Source: Bacillus sp. FJAT-27916 (GTDB lineage Bacteria; Bacillota; Bacilli; Bacillales; Pradoshiaceae). Taken from it: a stretch of DNA of 64,000 bases. Below are positions 9,189 through 16,668 of this stretch, one piece after another. The stretch is from the NCBI RefSeq assembly GCF_001183965.1, contig NZ_LFZV01000001.1, positions 229,925 to 293,924 of the forward strand, written 5' to 3'. Below the pieces are notes generated by a model that saw nothing but the letters and a program-made list of their open reading frames with translations, ran no database searches and was not told where the DNA came from. Within the stretch, counting starts at the first letter, position 1. Each line of letters opens with the position of its first letter. Both the position numbers and the translations under genes were made by a program.

Positions 9189-9320
9189 TATAGGCATGGG
9201 AATAACAAGTTATTCTGAAGTAAAAAAAAAATTTACGGGGCGTGCGAAAAGGGGTAGAATGGATACTGATACTAAGGAATCAAACAAAAACCTTTTTACT
9301 ATAGAATAAAGGAGAACAAT

Positions 9321-10349
9321 ATGCAAAACAGGCAGGCAGAACGCATTAAAAGGCGTAAAAAGATAAGAAGACGTCGAATCGTAGCATTTATTGTATTACC
9401 TATCTTAACGCTCATCTTAGCCGTTGGTGGATACGCCGCATACCTATACTATACAGCATCAGATGTTTTAAAGGATTCCTATGATGGTTCAACCGTCAGC
9501 GAGCGCGCTGTAAACCCGGCAGATGACAATGTATCCGTTCTATTCATGGGTGTCGATGACAGTGATGTTCGTAACAGCGGAAAGGGCTCCCGTACTGACG
9601 CATTATTGCTTGCCACATTTAATGATGATGACAAGACCGTCAAATTGTTAAGTATCCCGCGTGACTCCTATGTATATATCCCTGACAAGGGTACGTACTC
9701 GAAGATTACCCATGCCCACGCATACGGCGGAGTGGAATACACTATTAACACTGTCGAGAACCTTCTCCAAGTCCCAGTAGACTATTATGTCAAAATGAAT
9801 TTCAATGCATTTGTTGATGTTGTTGATGCCCTTGGCGGAATCACAGTGGATGTTCCCTATACATTCTCTGAGCAAAACTCCAAAGACAAAGCAGGTGCCA
9901 TCACCATCGAAGAAGGCACACAAACACTTGACGGAGAAGAAGCACTCGCCTTCGCCCGTACAAGAAAGAAAGACAGTGATATCGAACGCGGAAAACGCCA
10001 GCAACAGCTCATTCAAGCTATTGTAGAAAAAGCTTCATCCGCTTCATCCATCACGAAATATGCCAATGTCATCCAAGGCATCGGCAAAAATATGAAAACA
10101 AACATGACCTTCGCTGAAATGAAAGGCTTCACGAACTACGTCATGGCAAGTGATCTAAGCATCGAATCACTCAATCTCAAGGGCTCAGATTCCTACATCA
10201 ACAACGTATACTACTACCAGCTTGATGAAGCCAACCTAGCCTCTACGATTGAAGAGCTGCAAGTCCACATGGACGTAAACAAAACAGCTGATTCCAGCAC
10301 AGATACTTCTACAACAGACGAATACGCTGGCAGCAGCGAGATTGAATAA
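9321..10349 (+). CDS. LytR-CpsA-Psr (LCP) family wall glycopolymer transferase (TagU-like)
   Basis: LCP enzymes move teichoic acid or other glycopolymers from the lipid carrier to peptidoglycan. The protein has a very basic cytoplasmic start (KRRKKIRRRR), one membrane helix at about 20-44, and an extracellular LCP domain with SRTDALLLATF (Arg91, Asp93), SIPRDSYV (112-119) and FARTRKKDSDIERGKRQQQ (from 211), which are the pyrophosphate/lipid-binding arginines of the family. A strong AAAGGAG site precedes the ATG. Its position among tag genes suits teichoic acid attachment. Which of the usual paralogues (TagT, TagU, TagV) it matches cannot be fixed by reading. Confidence 0.9.
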   Translation: MQNRQAERIKRRKKIRRRRIVAFIVLPILTLILAVGGYAAYLYYTASDVLKDSYDGSTVSERAVNPADDNVSVLFMGVDDSDVRNSGKGSRTDALLLATFNDDDKTVKLLSIPRDSYVYIPDKGTYSKITHAHAYGGVEYTINTVENLLQVPVDYYVKMNFNAFVDVVDALGGITVDVPYTFSEQNSKDKAGAITIEEGTQTLDGEEALAFARTRKKDSDIERGKRQQQLIQAIVEKASSASSITKYANVIQGIGKNMKTNMTFAEMKGFTNYVMASDLSIESLNLKGSDSYINNVYYYQLDEANLASTIEELQVHMDVNKTADSSTDTSTTDEYAGSSEIE

Positions 10350-10361
10350 AATAGATGAAGG

Positions 10362-10397
10362 ACAGGCAGGGAGCTGAGGCTCTCTGCCTGTTTTTTT
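10362..10397 (+). terminator. Terminator of the LCP gene
   Basis: ACAGGCAG...GAGC pairs with GCTCTCTGCCTGT around TGAG, followed by eight T residues. Confidence 0.9.
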
Positions 10398-10420
10398 ATG
10401 GGGAATCTGTAACTTTGTTT

Positions 10421-10660
10421 TCCTCGGAGTAAGCGTGCAAATCAAAATGGCGTAATGGAAGAGGTTTTTGAAAGATTTTTATGAAAAAAACCGGATTTCT
10501 TCCCAAAAAGACCGTCAGCTTGTCTGTTTTGATCATTTGAGGGCAGAGTAGTCTTCCTTTTGGCTGTGAGAAGGCCTGAATTCCAGGTTTAAGGGCGAAA
10601 TCCAAGCCGTATGGCGGCGTTTATTCAGAAGTAAGGGCGAATTGGCATGTCATAGAAAGC
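10421..10660 (+). repeat. Dispersed intergenic repeat, copy A
   Basis: Shares with the copies at 10681, 19005, 33745 and 57215 the ordered blocks ATCAAAAYGGCGTAATRGAA, GAGGTTTTTGAAGA, and AGACCGTCAGCTTGTCTGTT, then a variable block and TAAGGGCGAAA. Here a tail with TAAGGGCG (10590), TATGGCGG (10610) and TAAGGGCG (10632) follows. It lies downstream of the LCP terminator in the 750-base space between convergent genes. No conserved reading frame is shared by the copies. Confidence 0.85.
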
Positions 10661-10680
10661 CCTGGTTAGGAAATTGCCCC

Positions 10681-10880
10681 TTCCCAGAGTAAGCATCCAA
10701 ATCAAAACGGCGTAATAGAAGAGGTTAAAGAAGATAATCAGCTGAAAAAATCTAGATTTCTTCCCAAAAAGACCGTCAGCTTGTCTGTTTTGACCATTTG
10801 AGGGCAGAGTAGTCTTCCTTTTGCTGTGAGAAAGCCTGGAATCCAGGTTTAAGGGCGAAACTCCCAAGCCAAAGATAGCC
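10681..10880 (+). repeat. Dispersed intergenic repeat, copy B
   Basis: Direct repeat of copy A, about 260 bases downstream. The central 60 bases from TTTCTTCCCAAAAAGACC to GTAGTCTTCCTTTT are nearly identical between A and B, while the part before it differs more. One TAAGGGCGAAA unit closes the copy near 10850. Confidence 0.85.
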
Positions 10881-11017
10881 CTGATTAGAAATCTGATTTG
10901 ACACTCCTCAAAACAAGCTCCTCATTAATCAACCACCCATACATAATTCACCCCGCGCCGACACATCCTAAACCAAAACCATTCCCTATCCGAGCATTTC
11001 AAAACCTAGCTTTGAAT

Positions 11018-11055
11018 CCCCGTTCAAAACGGGGTTCCGAATTCTTCGGAACCCC
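11018..11055. other. Two overlapping, mutually exclusive hairpins
   Basis: CCCCGTT/AACGGGG (11018-11034) and GGGGTTCCGAA/TTCGGAACCCC (11031-11055, perfect 11-bp stem) share the four G residues at 11031-11034, so only one can form at a time. They lie past the tagO terminator between convergent genes. Purpose unknown; possibly a decayed terminator region. Confidence 0.5.
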
Positions 11056-11056
11056 A

Positions 11057-11090
11057 CAAAAAAGCTGCCGTCCCAACAGGGAGGCAGCTA
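11057..11090 (-). terminator. Terminator of tagO
   Basis: On the minus strand AGCTGCC and GGCAGCT form a stem with a 13-base loop, followed by six T residues, starting 12 bases after the tagO stop. Confidence 0.85.
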
Positions 11091-11101
11091 TCTAATCTTA
11101 T

Positions 11102-12175
11102 TTATGGACGATTTCTTACATGTACTAATAATTTGTGAAGCGGGCGATAGTCTTCGCCGAGCAATCCGATACGTTCGACCAGGATCTCAAGGGCAATCAG
11201 AAGTACGGCAATCAGGAAGATTGCGCCCCATAGGGTTGCCATGGAGAAGATGAACGCTGCTACGCCGAATGATGCGGCCATCGCGTAGATCAAGAGGACC
11301 GTTTTGCGATGAGAGTAGCCTAGGCGTAATAAGCAGTGATGCAAATGTGATTTATCTGGTGCAGACAGGGGCTTTTTGTGAAGGACCCTGCGCACAATTG
11401 CGTAGAATGTATCTGAGATTGGTACACCGAGAATGACGATTGGGATAATCAAGGAAATCACGGTAACGTTTTTGAATCCGAGCAGGGATAATACGGCAAT
11501 CATGAATCCAAGGAACATGGCGCCTGTATCTCCCATGAAGATCTTCGCTGGGAAGAAGTTAAATCTTAGGAAGCCTAATGTGCTGCCAGCCAAGACTAAG
11601 GCAATCAAGGCAACGAACATATCGCCGATCTTGAAAACGGCCATGCCGGCAATGGTCAACAAAGCAATGGTTGAAACGCCAGCTGCTAACCCGTCAAGCC
11701 CATCGATTAAATTGATTGCATTGGTAATCCCGACAATCCAAATCACGGTTAGCGGAATAGCTAAGTAACCGAAATAGATCGGGTCGCCGAAAGGTGTGTT
11801 AATGAAGTTCACCTGGATATTACCGCCGACTACAATAATCAGTGCCGCAACAATCTGCCCCAAGAATTTGACCTTCGCGCTTAATTCGAATTTATCATCA
11901 AAGATTCCTAGAATGATGATAAGTGTCGCGCCAACAATGATGGACGTGTATGTCCGGGAGCTGGACAGCCCCGGCATAAAGATGGACACCGTGATGATGA
12001 AGCTCAAGAAAATAGCTAGTCCGCCCATGCTTGGCATTATCTTGGAATGTACTTTGCGTTTATTAGGTGAATCAGTTGCACCGATTTTATGCGCCAATTT
12101 AATAACATATGGGGTGAAGAGTATAGTCATTACGACGGCAACTAGAAAAGCTGCGATTAGATACAATATATCCAC
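11102..12175 (-). CDS. tagO: Undecaprenyl-phosphate N-acetylglucosaminyl-1-phosphate transferase
   Basis: TagO starts wall teichoic acid synthesis by placing GlcNAc-1-phosphate on undecaprenyl phosphate. It is a polytopic membrane protein of the WecA/MraY group: KVHSKIMPSMGGLAI, Asp93-Asp94-Lys95, NLIDGLDGLAAG at 155-166, FMGDTGAMFLG, and the cytosolic loop SAPDKSHLHH. About ten to eleven hydrophobic segments are visible. The GTG at 12175 directly abuts AAAGAGGG; a TTG three codons on (12166) has better spacing and may be the true start. A TATAAT (minus strand, 12198-12193) lies just upstream. Confidence 0.95.
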   Translation of the reverse strand: MDILYLIAAFLVAVVMTILFTPYVIKLAHKIGATDSPNKRKVHSKIMPSMGGLAIFLSFIITVSIFMPGLSSSRTYTSIIVGATLIIILGIFDDKFELSAKVKFLGQIVAALIIVVGGNIQVNFINTPFGDPIYFGYLAIPLTVIWIVGITNAINLIDGLDGLAAGVSTIALLTIAGMAVFKIGDMFVALIALVLAGSTLGFLRFNFFPAKIFMGDTGAMFLGFMIAVLSLLGFKNVTVISLIIPIVILGVPISDTFYAIVRRVLHKKPLSAPDKSHLHHCLLRLGYSHRKTVLLIYAMAASFGVAAFIFSMATLWGAIFLIAVLLIALEILVERIGLLGEDYRPLHKLLVHVRNRP

Positions 12176-12419
12176 CCTCTTTTGATGTCTGGATTATACT
12201 TACCCAAGACAAGTATTTATGAAACATAACAGTGTTGTGATAACCTGCACATCTCAATCTCAACTATAAATTATATACTCTTTGACTAAAATAGACTACT
12301 AAAAAATAAAATCCTCATTTATTTTTAACAAATACTACCAAAATACGAAGCTTGCTATCTCGTTTCATGATGAATCTTGCAAATGGTATTTGGTTAATAT
12401 TAACACGTTCTGTCGAAAC
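12176..12419 (-). other. Upstream region of tagO
   Basis: AT-rich gap between tagO and tagA, both on the minus strand. It contains a TATAAT-like box on the minus strand at 12193-12198 with a poor -35, probably the tagO promoter, and no credible gene. Confidence 0.4.
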
Positions 12420-12470
12420 AGAAAAGATGACTTTTCTGCAAACCAGATTAGGGTATGCGAAAAAGTCATC
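12420..12470 (-). terminator. Terminator of tagA
   Basis: GATGACTTTT...GCA at 12426-12440 pairs with TGC...AAAAAGTCATC at 12456-12470. On the minus strand this follows the tagA stop by seven bases and is followed by TTTTCTGTTT. It separates tagA from tagO. Confidence 0.75.
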
Positions 12471-12476
12471 AATCAT

Positions 12477-13214
12477 TCAAGATTTCGTGATTTTCTGCTT
12501 AATCACTCTAAGCAGGAAGACAGGCAGTACAATCATCCGCTTCCAGCGGCTTGGCTGCTGGATAAGACGGTAGAGCCATTCAATGTTCAGCTTAATCCAC
12601 ATATCAGGTGCACGGTTCAGCTTTCCGGCGAGCACGTCAAAGCTGCCGCCGATGCCGATAAATACACCTTTTCTGAATTTCGCCCGATACTTCATGATCC
12701 ACTTTTCTTGGCGCGGGAATCCCATTCCAAGTAGGATAATATCTGGCTCGAGTGCTGCAATTCCTTCAGCCATCTCTTCATCCTCGAGATCGAAGAAGCC
12801 ATTATGGAAGCCAACAAGTTCAACAGAAGGATACATCTCCTTCACTTTCTTGGCTGCCTTCTGGATGACCTCCTCTTCAGCCCCCAGCATATAGACACGT
12901 AAAGGCCGCTTTGTCTCCATTTTGAAAAATTCATGCATCATATCAAAGCCGGTCACCCGTTCCTTGAGCGGCTTGTTCATTATTTTAGAAGCAATGATAA
13001 TGCCGACACCATCTGGGACGATATAGTCGGCTTGTAAAATCATGCTGCGGTAATCTTCATGGACTCGGGCATATTCCACAATCTCCGGATTGGCCGTCAC
13101 GATAAAGGTTTGCTTCTCCTCATCAATACGGGACTTCAGTTCATGATGGACAAAATCCATCATGGTCGTGGAGTAAAAAGGGATGCCCTGTATATCTATT
13201 ACATTCTTCTGCAT
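12477..13214 (-). CDS. tagA: N-acetylglucosaminyl-diphospho-undecaprenol N-acetyl-beta-D-mannosaminyltransferase
   Basis: TagA adds ManNAc from UDP-ManNAc (made by MnaA) to the TagO product, completing the disaccharide linkage unit of wall teichoic acid. The 245-residue protein shows the WecG/TagA/CpsF signature: TANPEIVEYAR, the VPDGVGIIIASK motif with Asp68 in the position of the proposed catalytic Asp, VTGFDMM, and GIGGSFDVLAGKLNRAPDMW near the C-terminus. AAGGAGA precedes the ATG. It is transcribed toward tagO and has its own terminator. Confidence 0.95.
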   Translation of the reverse strand: MQKNVIDIQGIPFYSTTMMDFVHHELKSRIDEEKQTFIVTANPEIVEYARVHEDYRSMILQADYIVPDGVGIIIASKIMNKPLKERVTGFDMMHEFFKMETKRPLRVYMLGAEEEVIQKAAKKVKEMYPSVELVGFHNGFFDLEDEEMAEGIAALEPDIILLGMGFPRQEKWIMKYRAKFRKGVFIGIGGSFDVLAGKLNRAPDMWIKLNIEWLYRLIQQPSRWKRMIVLPVFLLRVIKQKITKS

Positions 13215-13284
13215 ATAAATCTCCTTCGAAATAGAACTCCTTTATCCATTTTACTTGATTGACTTGTAAAAGCAAAAGGGATTG

Positions 13285-14238
13285 TCAGCGAGGAAGGGAA
13301 TAGGTGGTGGTTTTCTTCATGCCAGATGAAGGCAAGTGCGCAAGTAGGCGCTTAGCCGTATAGCGGGACTCCAGTCCGAGAAAGCGGTGGAGCTCGCCAT
13401 TTGTAATAGCAGGGGAGATGAGGAGGAAGTAGTCCTCAATTGCTTGGAGATGTGCTTCCTTTGAGGCTGTGCCGCAATGTCGGCAGGACCAGGCGCCATG
13501 GATACGGGCCATTGGGGAGGACGAGCAGCTTGGGCAGATGACGCCTGGCTGGATGTCTGCCTTTGTGATGTTGTATCGCTTTGTAACATCTATATTTGCG
13601 GGCACCCATTTTTTGAGTATCGTTTTTTGAAGCTTTCTTCTGTTCTTTGTGCTTAAGACCTCTTGTTTATACTGGTTTTCGAAGATACGAATCTTATCAG
13701 GGAGGCGGTTGGCATGGCAGAGCTTTTGGGTGCTTAGACTGGAGTTGGCTTTAATGATTGTGGTTGGATTGGCCATGACAATTAAGGTTTCAATCGGGAT
13801 GAGCGGAAGCTTTTCTTTGTTGAGCCAGTCTTGGAGCCGTTTTTGCTGCTGGCTGACTTGAGAGAATGGGTCTGGGAAGCCTTTCTCGCGTCCGTCCTGG
13901 GAGACACGGATGAGCTGATTAAACTTTTGATCGAAATGAAGGGTGCCGGATATGTTCTTGACTTCAATGATGAGGGCGAAATGATTGGTGAGGATGAGGG
14001 TGTCCATTTGGAAGGGATAGTTGCTTGAGGTGAGTCGAATGTCATGGAAGATACCGAATGACTCCTGGTCTAGCTCCTGCAAATAGTAATCAAGTGATTG
14101 CTCTCCGCGAAGACCGGCCTTATCTTTAGCTAAATTGGATTTTATTATTTCGTACGATGGATGATGCAGCGGCAGCCGCCGTGCCAATGCTTCGAGCGTT
14201 TGGATCGCAAGCGGGATACCGCGTTCTTTCATAATCAC
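13285..14238 (-). CDS. NERD-domain protein with C-terminal zinc ribbon
   Basis: The nuclease-related domain lies at about residues 40-160: GLRGEQSLDYYL, then FQMDTLILTNHFALIIEVKN, the D...E-x-K arrangement of restriction-endonuclease-like folds. A four-cysteine ribbon follows (CPSC...CRHC, about 243-265). Family members are mostly uncharacterised, though the fold suggests a nucleic acid role. The GTG start at 14238 is set by AAGGAGGT seven bases upstream; an ATG two codons later is also possible. It is the first gene of the minus strand here and is divergent from the M14 peptidase. Confidence 0.8.
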   Translation of the reverse strand: MIMKERGIPLAIQTLEALARRLPLHHPSYEIIKSNLAKDKAGLRGEQSLDYYLQELDQESFGIFHDIRLTSSNYPFQMDTLILTNHFALIIEVKNISGTLHFDQKFNQLIRVSQDGREKGFPDPFSQVSQQQKRLQDWLNKEKLPLIPIETLIVMANPTTIIKANSSLSTQKLCHANRLPDKIRIFENQYKQEVLSTKNRRKLQKTILKKWVPANIDVTKRYNITKADIQPGVICPSCSSSPMARIHGAWSCRHCGTASKEAHLQAIEDYFLLISPAITNGELHRFLGLESRYTAKRLLAHLPSSGMKKTTTYSLPR

Positions 14239-14363
14239 GGGCAGACCTCCTTTGGCTATTTCCAGTATAATGTGAATTTATTATATTTTTAACATTTTTA
14301 ACATAAAAAATATTATATACTTTATTTTGTAAGTTTAGCGAATAGTGGGGAGGTACAACATTT

Positions 14364-16313
14364 TTGAAAGGGAATCGATTGAGGTATGGGGTATTTATTT
14401 TGGCTGTTATGGTCATTATGGCATTCCTGCCAACAGGGGGAAATGCGGCAGCAAAGTCATTTGTTGACCCAAGTAAGAAATATACATACACACAGCTCGG
14501 CAAGGATATTAAGGAGCTGCAGCAGCAATACCCGGATATTGTTAAGTTTAAGACAATTGGCAAGTCAGAATATGGCCGCAATATTTATGCGGTTGGACTT
14601 GGGAAAGGTTCCGCGAAAGTCTTCATCAATGGTTCTCACCATGCGCGGGAATGGATGACGACAAGCTTGAATATGGAATTGATCGATCAGTATGCTGCAG
14701 CCTACAAAGGAAACAAGAAAATTGGCGGCTATAATGTGAAAAGTCTCTTGAACTCTTCAACTCTATGGTTCGTGCCAATGGTTAATCCAGATGGAGTCAC
14801 TTTGCAGCAGCAGGGGCTGAATGCTTTTCCGAAAAGCACGCACAGTTCATTAATTAAAATGAATAACGGCAGCAAAAACTTCAAGCGTTGGAAGGCTAAT
14901 GCGAAGGGGGTTGACCTGAACAGGCAATACAATGCCGGCTGGAGTGCAATCAAGAATTCTCCAAAATCACCAAGCTACAAAAACTACAAAGGCAAGACTC
15001 CTGAAAGCGCGAAGGAAGTGAAAGCCATTGTCTCCTTCGTCAATGAAATCAAACCTGAAATGGCCATTGCCTATCATTCAAGCGGGGAGATTCTCTACTG
15101 GAATTATAAACAAAATGCGACCAACAAAAAGCGTGACCTCGTCTATGCAAAGAAAATTGGCAGCATGACAGGCTATTCGCTTGTGTATCCTGGTCCGAAC
15201 CCATCTGGCGGCGGATTCACGGATTGGTTCATTGAGAAGAAGAAAAAGCCTGGATTCACACCTGAGATTGGGAAGTATGTTGTGGAAACGGAATTGCCGC
15301 TTTCTGCTTGGTCGCGTGTATGGAGCCAAAATAAAGCGGTCAGCCTATATGCGGCCCAGGAAAGCATTAAGCTGAAGGATGCGCGTGATAAGAAGGCTGC
15401 CGATCAAGTGAAGAAGGACTCCGCAGCGAAGAAGAAGAATGCCGCTAAGCTGAGAAACTATTATGCAACAAATATTAAGAAAACAGCTGATGTGAAAGTG
15501 ACGAGTGCTCATCAAAGTCTTTATAATACAGTCGTGAAGGATATCACAGCCCTTGAGAAGAAAGTGAACACACTCCCTTCTAAATATACAAAGGGAATCA
15601 AGGCTGACATCGACAGTATGAAGACCCATAAAAAACGTTCCCTAGCCTTCATGAATGCAGTGAAAGAAGGAACGACCCTGCAAAAAAATCAAACAGCCAT
15701 GATTAATTACATGAAAGCAGGCAAGGCTGACACAAATATCAATACAAAATACACAACCTTACAAAAATCGATTACAAACATGAATAAGAAAATTAACTCT
15801 GTCTACACGCCTGAAGTCCGTGCCCTCTTTAAGGCGAAATATATCACGCCAGCTGAGAATACCAGACAGAATAACCAGTATGAAAAAGATCGCGTCAATT
15901 TGCTGATTGTGATGGACAAACAAGTGAAAGACAAGAAATACGAGGAAGCCAAAAAGAATCTGGACAAACTCAAAGCTTTGGAGGACAAATCGAAAAAGCT
16001 GAAAGCCGATTCGAAACGTTATCCAACCTACAAGGATTATGAAAAGAGCTTAAATGATTGGAAGCAAATGCTTGTTAAGCAGATTGAGGCTGCCTTAGCA
16101 CCGCCTGCTGAACCTGCTGCCGAACTTGTGCCGCAAACGGAGGCAGAGCCATCCGTTGAGCCAGAGGTCAAAGAGGAACCAGCTGCAACAACGCCGGCAA
16201 CTGAAGCTAATGAGCCGGAGCAAACAAAAGAAGAAACGGAAGTAGTTCCTGCTGAGGAAACACCGGCAGCATCGGAAACTACTGAAGCAGTTGAGGGTGA
16301 AGTAACTGAATAA
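14364..16313 (+). CDS. Secreted M14 zinc carboxypeptidase with coiled-coil and acidic Pro/Glu tail
   Basis: TTG at 14364 follows GGGGAGGT by nine bases. Residues 1-29 are a signal peptide. The M14 domain covers about 38-340: zinc ligands His93 and Glu96 (HAREW) and His237 (YHSSGE), substrate-binding NPDG and DLNRQ, and the catalytic Glu300 in TPEIG. Bacterial relatives cut peptidoglycan stem peptides or general peptides; the substrate here is not known. Residues 350-580 are Lys-rich and helical, and the last 70 are Pro/Glu/Ala-rich, suggesting a wall-spanning stalk without a sorting signal. It has its own terminator. Confidence 0.88.
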   Translation: MKGNRLRYGVFILAVMVIMAFLPTGGNAAAKSFVDPSKKYTYTQLGKDIKELQQQYPDIVKFKTIGKSEYGRNIYAVGLGKGSAKVFINGSHHAREWMTTSLNMELIDQYAAAYKGNKKIGGYNVKSLLNSSTLWFVPMVNPDGVTLQQQGLNAFPKSTHSSLIKMNNGSKNFKRWKANAKGVDLNRQYNAGWSAIKNSPKSPSYKNYKGKTPESAKEVKAIVSFVNEIKPEMAIAYHSSGEILYWNYKQNATNKKRDLVYAKKIGSMTGYSLVYPGPNPSGGGFTDWFIEKKKKPGFTPEIGKYVVETELPLSAWSRVWSQNKAVSLYAAQESIKLKDARDKKAADQVKKDSAAKKKNAAKLRNYYATNIKKTADVKVTSAHQSLYNTVVKDITALEKKVNTLPSKYTKGIKADIDSMKTHKKRSLAFMNAVKEGTTLQKNQTAMINYMKAGKADTNINTKYTTLQKSITNMNKKINSVYTPEVRALFKAKYITPAENTRQNNQYEKDRVNLLIVMDKQVKDKKYEEAKKNLDKLKALEDKSKKLKADSKRYPTYKDYEKSLNDWKQMLVKQIEAALAPPAEPAAELVPQTEAEPSVEPEVKEEPAATTPATEANEPEQTKEETEVVPAEETPAASETTEAVEGEVTE

Positions 16314-16321
16314 AGCCTGTT

Positions 16322-16355
16322 GGATAGATGGAGAGAGATCTCCATCTATTTTTTT
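16322..16355 (+). terminator. Terminator of the M14 peptidase gene
   Basis: ATAGATGGAGA and TCTCCATCTAT form a perfect stem with a four-base loop followed by seven T residues. Confidence 0.9.
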
Positions 16356-16611
16356 CATTTCATGGGTGGAGTTTTCGTAGTAAATGATAGAAGTCAGCGG
16401 ACTTTCAGCAAAAAATAGGCAAAAGTATCTCTATATCTCGTTTTTTCCTTATTCCTTCTCTGGAGGGTAAAATAATTTTATAACATGTAAAATTACAATT
16501 AATTATACTATAATTATATAAAGAGTTTTATTTTTACTGAATACCCCAAAAATGTGGAACTTCTACTCGTAATATGTAAAGAAATGAAAAAATGCAAAGG
16601 AGATTGAGAGA

Positions 16612-16668
16612 TTGGTATTTTTACAACTTAATCCGGCAGAAAAGAAAGTGGTGTTTCGTTTTTGCTGA
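16612..16668 (+). CDS. Possible 18-codon leader ORF overlapping the first autolysin gene
   Basis: The best ribosome site in front of the first SH3b-glucosaminidase (AAAGGAG at 16596-16602) is 9 bases from a TTG that opens an 18-codon frame (LVFLQLNPAEKK...). Its TGA at 16666-16668 overlaps the TTG start of the autolysin (16662) in another frame. This is the layout of translational coupling. The peptide has no known homology to me and could be chance, so confidence is low. Confidence 0.3.
   Translation: MVFLQLNPAEKKVVFRFC

Noticed and set aside
10396..10867. Two minus-strand frames of 69 and 80 residues in the dispersed repeats A and B
   Set aside because: The two repeat copies read these peptides in different frames and with different ends, so the DNA, not a protein, is conserved.
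14126..14581. 151-residue minus-strand frame across the NERD/M14 divergent region
   Set aside because: It overlaps the starts of two well-supported genes and has no recognisable domain.
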